From: an uncultured Bacilli bacterium
GTDB lineage: Bacteria; Bacillota_I; Bacilli_A; RF39; UBA660
Length of the DNA stretch: 10,466 nt
Direction: 5' to 3'
Assembly (NCBI GenBank): GCA_947625005.1
Contig: CANQNA010000045.1
Span: 1 to 10,466, forward strand
The notes below the pieces were generated by a model. The model was not told the DNA's origin. It worked only from the letters and a program-made list of their open reading frames with translations, and searched no databases. The position numbers were made by a program, and so were the translations under genes. Each line of letters starts with the position of its first letter. The stretch's first letter is position 1. This document shows positions 1 through 5,388 of this stretch, one piece after another.

Positions 1-1265
1 TCTTCTTCCATAGTAAAATGTTCTTCTGGATATTTAATTTCAATATCGGGTTTTTTAGTACCAATTCCTAATCTTAATTCTAAAAAATCTATATGTTCTA
101 TTTTTCTTTCCCAAAGATTTCTTGATTTAGTAAGTATTGTATTAGCAACATTTTCTAAAGGTAAGTTATCTTCAATTAAAACTTGTTTTTGATAATTTAT
201 TTCTTTGAATATTTCTTCTCGTTTTTCATTAATATATTTTTTATATTTTTTTCTTCTTTTTTGTTCTCTTTGAATTTTTTTCATTTTTAAATAAAATTTT
301 TGAAATATAGGAAATAAAATCATGGAAATAATCATACAAGCACAAACAAGTAAGGGAGCCATTTCTTGTTTAAAAGTGCTATCACCTTGTAAGATCTTTT
401 GCAAAGAAGAAAATCCAGTAATCATACTTGTCATTGCCATAGTTAACATTGGAGCAATAGTAAATATTAAAGGCATTTCTTCTTGATTTTCTTTGTTTGT
501 TGGTGCATCTATTTGGAAAATTTTATGTTCTATGCCTCTTTTAAATCTTGGAGGCCTTTGAAAATAATTGTCTTTATTAAAAAATTTAATATCTTTATCA
601 ATAGAATTTGTATAATCTCTTTCTTCATTTTGTTTTATTAATCTTTTACTTATTTTAACAGAATCAAATACTAAATCATTTTTATCATTTGCAACTAATA
701 TAAGAGACCCAAAATAATAAATATATAACCCAGCAATAAAAATAATATCTCCACTTGCCAAATAAGCTGATGTTATTAAATTATTATTTAAAAATAAATT
801 GTTTTTTGGATCTAAATTTTTTAATAAGATTCCTATTTTATCATATTCAAAAGAAATTTGTTTATCAGCAAATTTAATATTATTAACTGTTATTTCATTA
901 TTTTGTTTGTTGCCTATTACAAACTTATTTACTCGATTAAAATCAACTACTAAATTTTCAAATTTTTCTAATGATGGAAGACAATATAATGTATAATTTT
1001 CTTTAGTTATAATGTTAGTAAAATAATAAAAACTTCCTTCTTGTAAATTTATAGAGTCAATATAGTTTATATTAGTTAATTGTTTTTCTTCTAAACTTTT
1101 TGTGATTTTAATTTCGGTATTACTTTTTAAAATCCAAGCATTATTATCGGCTTCAATATTTATTAAGTTTTTTCCGTCACTATCACTTACCCAATAATTA
1201 CCTGATAATTCATTAGGTAACATCATAGAATTAATTTTATTCTTCTGCTCTAAAACTATTCTCAT
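1..1265 (-). CDS. essC: Type VII secretion ATPase EssC/YukBA, N-terminal part (runs off the window)
   Basis: This frame opens with ATG at 1265 and stays open for 421 codons to the window edge, so only the N-terminal third of a protein normally near 1,450 residues is present. EssC is the membrane-bound FtsK/SpoIIIE-type motor of the Firmicutes type VII secretion system and drives export of WXG100 and LXG proteins. Residues 1-90 and about 103-190 look like the two forkhead-associated domains of EssC. A conserved block, PPRFKRGIEHKIFQIDAP, precedes two hydrophobic membrane segments at about 264-288 and 302-325. A lysine/arginine-rich helix follows, then the family motif LWERKIEHIDFLELRLGIG near residues 390-410. 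The ATPase domains lie outside the window. The ribosome site AGGTGAG sits 3-10 bases upstream, and esaB ends 7 bases before the start, so the two genes are co-transcribed. Identification is from recognised family motifs. Confidence 0.9.
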   Translation of the reverse strand, partial: MRIVLEQKNKINSMMLPNELSGNYWVSDSDGKNLINIEADNNAWILKSNTEIKITKSLEEKQLTNINYIDSINLQEGSFYYFTNIITKENYTLYCLPSLEKFENLVVDFNRVNKFVIGNKQNNEITVNNIKFADKQISFEYDKIGILLKNLDPKNNLFLNNNLITSAYLASGDIIFIAGLYIYYFGSLILVANDKNDLVFDSVKISKRLIKQNEERDYTNSIDKDIKFFNKDNYFQRPPRFKRGIEHKIFQIDAPTNKENQEEMPLIFTIAPMLTMAMTSMITGFSSLQKILQGDSTFKQEMAPLLVCACMIISMILFPIFQKFYLKMKKIQREQKRRKKYKKYINEKREEIFKEINYQKQVLIEDNLPLENVANTILTKSRNLWERKIEHIDFLELRLGIGTKKPDIEIKYPEEHFTMEE

Positions 1266-1272
1266 ATCTCAC

Positions 1273-1527
1273 CTAAATTAATGCCAAAATAGTTCCGTTT
1301 TTTATTCCAGAACTAATTATTTCTACGTCTATTTCATAAAATTTATTGTCTATTACATCGAATAAAGATAAAGATTTGTCGATAGGAAAACAACCACACA
1401 TTTCATTTATTATATTATTTAATATTTGAATTACTTCTCCCACAGTTTTACTTACAGGAATAAAAATATTGTATTTTTCACCAATTGCAGGAACTATTAA
1501 ATCAACATTAACTTTATTATCCTTCAT
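1273..1527 (-). CDS. esaB: EsaB/YukD, ubiquitin-like type VII secretion protein
   Basis: The product is a small cytosolic protein of 84 residues, the usual size for EsaB/YukD, a beta-grasp (ubiquitin-like) protein of the Firmicutes type VII secretion system. It is needed for, or regulates, secretion in Staphylococcus and Bacillus. The N-terminal strand VNVDLIVPAIGEKYNIFIP, the TVGEVIQIL helix and the ending with a glycine followed by ILALI match the family pattern; the diglycine tail of true ubiquitin is absent. It is the first gene of its operon here, directly before essC, with no essB/yukC between them as in several other Firmicutes. The start is supported by the ribosome site GAGGGAT 5-6 bases upstream and by a consensus-like promoter at 1550-1578. 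No ESX substrate gene is visible upstream, where the neighbour is a sporulation operon. Confidence 0.85.
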   Translation of the reverse strand: MKDNKVNVDLIVPAIGEKYNIFIPVSKTVGEVIQILNNIINEMCGCFPIDKSLSLFDVIDNKFYEIDVEIISSGIKNGTILALI

Positions 1528-1549
1528 ACAATCCCTCTATTCTATTACA

Positions 1550-1578
1550 ATTATAAACTAATAATAAAAATAACTCAA
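1550..1578 (-). promoter_or_regulatory. Sigma-A type promoter of the esaB-essC operon
   Basis: On the minus strand a -35 box TTGAGT (1573-1578) is followed after exactly 17 bases by a perfect -10 box TATAAT (1550-1555). The predicted transcription start is near 1543, giving a leader of about 16 bases that still contains the ribosome site at 1532-1539. The -35 box begins just after the U-tract of the spoVA terminator, so the two operons are separated back to back. This is sequence inspection only; no start site has been mapped. Confidence 0.7.
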
Positions 1579-1602
1579 TAAAAAAACGAGATAATCTCGT
1601 TA
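1579..1602 (-). terminator. Intrinsic terminator of the spoIIAA-sigF-spoVA operon
   Basis: On the minus strand AACGAG (1596-1601) and its complement CTCGTT (1585-1590) form a 6-bp stem, extendable to 8 bp, around a short AT loop. A run of six to seven U (1580-1586, partly inside the stem) follows. It lies about 120 bases after spoVAE stops and just before the esaB promoter, as expected for the end of the sporulation transcript. The 1603-1718 stretch between it and spoVAE is AT-rich; I see no gene in it. Confidence 0.75.
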
Positions 1603-1718
1603 ATTTTAATTTATAATTACTTTATAAGAATTAATATATATTAGATTTCAATCATAGTTCAAATCATATGGTAAAAGTATCTTCTATATTATCTTTTAAA
1701 TAATAATTGCTACTTATC

Positions 1719-2069
1719 CTAATCTTTTGGGTAACTTATTAATGCTAAAAGAAAAGAAAAAATAATTGTTGCACTTAAAGATAAACAAGATGTATCAAAC
1801 ATATTAGAAAAAATTCCTAATACTCCAAAACTTTTATAACCAATTAGACTAGCAGTATATAAACTATTACCAAAATTAATGATTGGTATAGTTGCTCCTG
1901 CTCCAACAACTTCAATTATTTTATCATAAATATTTAAAAAACCTAACACTGCTCCTATTACTACATACATACTAGTTAAATGTCCTGGAGTAAGTTTAGT
2001 ATAATCTAAAAATAATTGACCTATTAAACAAACCAAACCACAAAATAAGAAAGAATAAATAATAGTCAT
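1719..2069 (-). CDS. spoVAE: SpoVAE, stage V sporulation membrane protein
   Basis: This 116-residue integral membrane protein is part of the SpoVA channel that carries Ca-dipicolinic acid across the inner forespore membrane during sporulation and back out at germination. Family signatures are the N-terminal hydrophobic segment with GLVCLIGQLFLDYTKLTP (about residues 11-28), a second hydrophobic stretch with VVIGAVLGFLNIY (36-48), the glycine-rich VVGAGATIPIINFG (54-67) and a final membrane helix at about 97-112 ending in YPKD. The length is normal for SpoVAE/SpoVAEb. The start ATG overlaps the spoVAD stop by one base (TAATG) and has GGAGGTG upstream, so translation is probably coupled to spoVAD. 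It is the last gene of the operon. The assignment rests on motifs and on the fixed order AC-AD-AE. Confidence 0.92.
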   Translation of the reverse strand: MTIIYSFLFCGLVCLIGQLFLDYTKLTPGHLTSMYVVIGAVLGFLNIYDKIIEVVGAGATIPIINFGNSLYTASLIGYKSFGVLGIFSNMFDTSCLSLSATIIFSFLLALISYPKD

Positions 2070-3028
2070 TATTGCACCTCCAAAGTAACTGCATGAGCGA
2101 TTGCAGGTAAAGAATGTTTTTGATTTACAATAGTTTGATTATGTAAAGAACCTGTTGCAATTACTAAAATTTTTTTATATTTTTTTGTTTGCAATATTTT
2201 ATTAAATAAAACTAATGGTAAACAAACAGGACCACTTCCTCCAGCAAAAATATCTTGATCTTTAGTATAAATTATACTTCCAGCATCTAAATAATTTTTT
2301 ATAATAATATTTTGTTTTTTTAACATAGTTTCAAATATTTTAACTCCTATTTTACCTAAGTCACCTGTTAAAATTAAATCATAATCATTAATAGTAGTTT
2401 TAGTATTTTTCAAATGGTTTATTAAAGTATCTACAGCCGCTGGTGCCATTACTGCTCCCATATTATAAGCATCTTTTACACCATAATCTACTACACTTCC
2501 TATTGTTCCATTAGTTATTCTTATTCCTTTTAAATTGGAAGATAAAAATGCTCCTACCGCCCCTGTTGTTGTAAACGTTGAATAATCAGGTTTAGGTGCT
2601 CCATACTCTATTGGATACCTAAATTGTCTTTCACTCGTTAGATTATGTGAACTAGTTAAAACTATCCCATTTTTAAGTCTTTTAGTTTCAATTAAATTAG
2701 CTAGTGTTATTAAATTTTCTACAAAAGTAGCACAAGCGGAATATTGACCTAAAAAAGAGATATTTCTATTAGTCATATTAATACTTGTTGTAGATAATTG
2801 ATTAGAAAGTTCTCCTCCGACTAAAATATCTGGTTCTGTATTTTGATTGATTAAATTATTTAAAACTAAAGCTTGCATTTTAATTTCTGCATCTTCAAAA
2901 GTTTTTTCTCCAAACAAATAATCATTTAAATAAACATTTACATTTTTTAGATTACCATTTTTTTCTCTAGAACCAGCAATTGAATAAAAATCATTAATGA
3001 ATACATTTTTAAAATTAAAACTAACCAC
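2069..3028 (-). CDS. spoVAD: SpoVAD, dipicolinate-binding SpoVA protein (GTG start)
   Basis: SpoVAD is a peripheral protein with a thiolase-like fold. It binds Ca-dipicolinic acid and works with the SpoVAC/SpoVAE membrane parts to load and release it from the spore core. The 319 residues are close to the 330-340 typical of the family. Recognisable blocks are GGELSNQ (71-77), the FLGQYSAC segment with the thiolase-position Cys99, GTIGSVVDYGVKDAYNMGAVMAPAA in the middle, LTGDLGKIG, and GGSGPVCLPLVLF near the C-terminus. The start is GTG at 3028, chosen because AGGTGA lies 6 bases upstream at 3035-3040; the frame has no better-placed ATG near there. It overlaps the end of spoVAC by 8 bases and the start of spoVAE by 1, as expected for proteins made together in the forespore. 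Confidence 0.93.
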   Translation of the reverse strand: MVSFNFKNVFINDFYSIAGSREKNGNLKNVNVYLNDYLFGEKTFEDAEIKMQALVLNNLINQNTEPDILVGGELSNQLSTTSINMTNRNISFLGQYSACATFVENLITLANLIETKRLKNGIVLTSSHNLTSERQFRYPIEYGAPKPDYSTFTTTGAVGAFLSSNLKGIRITNGTIGSVVDYGVKDAYNMGAVMAPAAVDTLINHLKNTKTTINDYDLILTGDLGKIGVKIFETMLKKQNIIIKNYLDAGSIIYTKDQDIFAGGSGPVCLPLVLFNKILQTKKYKKILVIATGSLHNQTIVNQKHSLPAIAHAVTLEVQ

Positions 3029-3458
3029 AAAAAATCACCTTCACAATCACTAAAATAAATGCTGATACAACACCATAAACAATAACTGAGCCTGCCAGTT
3101 TAAAAGCATTCGCTCCCATTCCTGTTACTAAACCATCTTTTTTATAATCTAAAATAGCACTTTGAACAGAATGAGCAAATCCTGTTGTAGGTACAATCAA
3201 TCCTGCTTTATATTTAGCGACTAAATGATCAAATATATGAGTTATGGTAAGAATACAAGCAGATAATATTAAAATTAATCCTATCCACATACAAGCACTT
3301 TTTGAAGATAAATGAAATTGATTTACTAAAACTAAACGAATAATTTCACAAAATGCTCCTAAAATACCTCCAACTAAAAAAGCGTTTAAACAATTTTTCC
3401 ATTTTTTAGGCTTTGGAGTTAATTCATTTACTAATTTTAAATATTCCTCTTTTTTCAT
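3021..3458 (-). CDS. spoVAC: SpoVAC, mechanosensitive SpoVA channel protein
   Basis: This 145-residue inner forespore membrane protein is the SpoVA component proposed to form the mechanosensitive Ca-dipicolinate channel. A basic N-terminus (about residues 1-22) precedes hydrophobic segments near 25-46, 57-77 and 120-143. The family signature GFAHSVQSAILDYKKDGLVTG, followed by MGANAFKLAGSVIVYG, lies between about 92 and 129. The length matches SpoVAC. GGAGG at 3468-3472 supports the ATG at 3458. spoVAA and spoVAB, which precede spoVAC in Bacillus subtilis, are absent; the reduced AC-AD-AE set is also common in clostridia. It follows sigF after 42 bases, and that gap contains a candidate sigma-G promoter. 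Confidence 0.93.
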   Translation of the reverse strand: MKKEEYLKLVNELTPKPKKWKNCLNAFLVGGILGAFCEIIRLVLVNQFHLSSKSACMWIGLILILSACILTITHIFDHLVAKYKAGLIVPTTGFAHSVQSAILDYKKDGLVTGMGANAFKLAGSVIVYGVVSAFILVIVKVIFCG

Positions 3459-3477
3459 AAAAAAAATCCTCCATTTT

Positions 3478-3506
3478 TATTATGAAAGATTTTCTATTAA
3501 TTATGC
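3478..3506 (-). promoter_or_regulatory. Candidate sigma-G-type promoter upstream of spoVAC
   Basis: On the minus strand GCATA (3502-3506, overlapping the sigF stop codon) is followed after 17 bases by CATAATA (3478-3484). These match the Bacillus sigma-G elements gyATR and CATnnTA at nearly the usual spacing, and the spoVA operon is a classic sigma-G target. A caution is that the implied start near 3471 falls in the ribosome site of spoVAC (3468-3472), so the leader would be only about 13 bases. AT-rich sequence also makes chance matches easy. Confidence 0.35.
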
Positions 3507-4157
3507 AGCAATATCAATATACTCTTTTATTTTCTTTTTTCCCTTAGTTTCTAAACGAGATACTTTAACTTGACTTAATCCTAACATATCAGCAATTTCT
3601 GTTTGAGTATAATCATTAAAATAACGATATTCGATAATAGATTTCATAGGTTCTTCTAAAGTATTTAGGGAATCATTAATCAAAATTTTAGTATCAATAT
3701 CCTCTTCTACTCCTAAAGCATTATAAAGATTATTTCCTTCATTTTGTTCATTATATTCTTCATCTAAACTAATTATTTCTCGCGAAATTATCATAACACT
3801 TTCAATAAATTTAGGATCTAATTCAGTATAAAGACTTATCTCTTCTAAATTCGGATTCCTTCCTAACTTTTGGGTAAGCACCGACCGAGCTTGTTCTACT
3901 ACTTTAGCTGTTTTTAAATACATTTTATTTAATTTAATATCTCTTGAAGCATTAGCAAGTTCATACATTTCCCCAAAAATATATTTATAAGCAAAAGTAG
4001 AGAATTTACAAGTCCCATCGTCAACAAATTTTTTACTTGCCTTAATTATTCCAATACAACCAGCTTGAAATAAATCATTAATATCTAAATTATAAAATTT
4101 ACGAGCTATTTTATAAATTAATAATTTATTGTCTTCTATAAGACTTAGTATATCCAT
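3501..4157 (-). CDS. sigF: Sporulation RNA polymerase sigma factor SigF (sigma-70 family)
   Basis: SigF directs the first wave of forespore-specific transcription. The 218 residues carry region 2 (NKLLIYKIARKF, then DLFQAGCIGIIKASKKF at about 27-43 and CKFSTFAYKYIFGEM), a region 3 helix set with TQKLGRNPNLEEIS, and region 4 with the helix-turn-helix YTQTEIADMLGLSQVKVSRLE near the C-terminus. The protein is about 35 residues shorter than Bacillus SigF, mainly because it lacks the N-terminal extension before region 2.1. The start ATG at 4157 has GAGGGAT upstream, and that site forms the last codons of the spoIIAA-like gene, so translation is probably coupled. The choice of SigF over SigG rests on position between spoIIAA and spoVA; by sequence alone SigG, or one sigma doing both jobs, is possible. 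No spoIIAB gene precedes it. Confidence 0.82.
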   Translation of the reverse strand: MDILSLIEDNKLLIYKIARKFYNLDINDLFQAGCIGIIKASKKFVDDGTCKFSTFAYKYIFGEMYELANASRDIKLNKMYLKTAKVVEQARSVLTQKLGRNPNLEEISLYTELDPKFIESVMIISREIISLDEEYNEQNEGNNLYNALGVEEDIDTKILINDSLNTLEEPMKSIIEYRYFNDYTQTEIADMLGLSQVKVSRLETKGKKKIKEYIDIAA

Positions 4158-4158
4158 A

Positions 4159-4434
4159 TCATCCCTCTATCAAATTTTTTATTTGAGAATTTTTGCTAAA
4201 AATTATTTTTCCACAATTTTCTTTTACGGCATAAACCCCTCTTTTTAAAACCTTTAAACCAATACTATCTATATAAGTTAAATAACTGGTGTCATATACT
4301 AATTTTTTTATATTATGAATTAATATTGCTGCCGGTAGGTAATCATTTAACTTATATGCTTCTTCTTTATTTAATTCTCCTTTTAACTCAAGTATCAATG
4401 TCCCCTTTCTATATTTAAGATTCATTTTGAGCAT
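4159..4434 (-). CDS. spoIIAA: SpoIIAA-like STAS-domain anti-sigma factor antagonist, C-terminally short
   Basis: This 91-residue STAS protein is placed as SpoIIAA, which when dephosphorylated binds SpoIIAB and frees SigF. It shows the early strand LILELKGELNKEEA (13-26), the strand KKLVYDTSYLTYID, and the loop D56-S57-I58-G59 with the serine that SpoIIAB phosphorylates in Bacillus (Ser58). SpoIIAA is usually about 110-117 residues; this one ends at NLIEG, losing the last helix and strand (roughly 25 residues). Its TGA ends one base before the sigF ATG, and its last codons serve as the sigF ribosome site. The start at 4434 has GGGGAGG 8 bases upstream. The partner kinase gene spoIIAB, always between the two in classical spoIIA operons, is missing. 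It could also be a diverged STAS antagonist serving another anti-sigma factor. Confidence 0.75.
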   Translation of the reverse strand: MLKMNLKYRKGTLILELKGELNKEEAYKLNDYLPAAILIHNIKKLVYDTSYLTYIDSIGLKVLKRGVYAVKENCGKIIFSKNSQIKNLIEG

Positions 4435-4529
4435 ATTTCATGCCTCCCCTATAATATAGAGGTTCTTAACTTTCTTTTAAACGGCTTCGACAAATATAGA
4501 TTTTTTAATTCTAAAATTTTACGTAAAGT

Positions 4530-4554
4530 AAAAAATTCTAGTAAACTAGAATTT
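4530..4554 (-). terminator. Intrinsic terminator after the ZIP transporter gene
   Basis: A perfect inverted repeat, AAATTCTAG (4533-4541) and CTAGAATTT (4546-4554), encloses the short loop TAAA. On the minus strand it is followed by about six U (4530-4535, partly in the stem). It overlaps the stop codon of the ZIP gene and separates the rnjA-ZIP transcript from the sporulation operon. The stem is AT-rich but long and exact. Confidence 0.75.
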
Positions 4555-5344
4555 AACCTAAGGCTACATCAAGTATCATCATAAGAGAAAAACCTACTAA
4601 AGTTAAAAGAGCAATTAAACCTTTATTTTTATTCAGTTGACTTTCGGGAATAATTTCTTCAATAACAACATATAACATTGCTCCAGCAGCTAAAGATAAA
4701 AGTAAAGGTAAAATAGTTTGAACTTTTAAAACTAAAAGAGCTCCCAAGAAACCTGCTATTGGTTCAACTATTCCACTTAAAGATCCTCCTATAAAACTTT
4801 TCCATCTACTATAACCTTCTCTTCTTAAAGGTAAAGATACTGCTGCTCCTTCGGGAAAATTTTGAATCCCAATACCAATTGCTAAAGCGATTGCACTTAA
4901 AACTGTTGCTCCATCTAAACCATAAACTACTGATCCAAAGGCAACTCCAACTGCTGCTCCTTCGGGAATATTATGCATAACTATTGAAAAAATTAAAAGA
5001 GTTATACTTTTTTTATCAGTGGCATTTCTTTTTTCTAACATTTTATCAAAAAATTTATCACAAAAATATAAAAATACTGCACCAATTAAAAAACCAAAAG
5101 TTACAACTACTACAGAATTCATTTTTAAAGTATTTGCCATATCAAAAGCTGGATTTAAAAGGGAAAAGAAACTTGCTGATATCATAACACCTGCACTTAT
5201 TCCTAAAAAAGCATCCATCACTGTTCTGTTTATTTTTTTAAATAAAAAAACACTTGCTGAACCTAGAGATGTTACTAAAAATGTAAAAGTACAGGCAAGA
5301 ATTGCTTGAACTGGAGCCGATAAACTAGAAAAAAAATTAATCAT
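4553..5344 (-). CDS. ZIP-family divalent metal transporter
   Basis: This 263-residue polytopic membrane protein of the ZIP family (bacterial GufA/ZupT-like branch) moves zinc, and in some relatives iron or manganese, into the cytoplasm. The two signature helices are both present: HNIPEGAAVGVAFG at 124-137 (H124, N125, E128) and IQNFPEGAAVSLPLRREG at 160-177 (N162, E165), which form the metal site in the family. About eight hydrophobic segments can be counted, with a short lysine-rich loop near 97-113 in place of the long histidine loop of eukaryotic members. GGAGG at 5354-5358 supports the ATG. It follows rnjA after 44 bases with no terminator between, so it is probably co-transcribed with it. 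The substrate cannot be fixed from sequence, so no gene symbol is given. No metal-responsive operator was recognised. Confidence 0.88.
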   Translation of the reverse strand: MINFFSSLSAPVQAILACTFTFLVTSLGSASVFLFKKINRTVMDAFLGISAGVMISASFFSLLNPAFDMANTLKMNSVVVVTFGFLIGAVFLYFCDKFFDKMLEKRNATDKKSITLLIFSIVMHNIPEGAAVGVAFGSVVYGLDGATVLSAIALAIGIGIQNFPEGAAVSLPLRREGYSRWKSFIGGSLSGIVEPIAGFLGALLVLKVQTILPLLLSLAAGAMLYVVIEEIIPESQLNKNKGLIALLTLVGFSLMMILDVALG

Positions 5345-5388
5345 TTTAAATATCCTCCAAGATATTAAATGATTAATTTTAATACATG

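Noticed and set aside
799..996. Open frame of 65 codons on the plus strand
   Set aside because: It lies antisense inside essC, has low complexity, and has no ribosome site or recognisable domain. It is a by-product of AT-rich coding sequence.
1603..1718. Small gene or regulatory RNA between spoVAE and its terminator
   Set aside because: No open frame with a ribosome site was seen. The only inverted repeat (near 1643-1664) has a central mismatch and is within chance for such AT-rich sequence.
4159..4161. TGA read as tryptophan (Mycoplasma-type code), which would extend spoIIAA into sigF
   Set aside because: TGG encodes tryptophan in the genes here and no family-conserved tryptophan position was found as TGA. 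Read-through in this frame would also overlap sigF out of frame.
4435..4530. Promoter of the spoIIAA operon (TTTAAA-17-TATATT, or a sigma-F-like GTTTA with CTCTATATTA)
   Set aside because: Both would start transcription inside the spoIIAA ribosome site at 4443-4449, and the consensus match is partial. A sigma-H reading around AGAATT and GTCGAAG has wrong spacing. A promoter must exist here, but I cannot place it.
4984..5309. Two overlapping plus-strand open frames of 67 and 96 codons
   Set aside because: Both are antisense to the ZIP transporter, are dominated by lysine, and have no plausible start signal. The transporter frame has clear family motifs.
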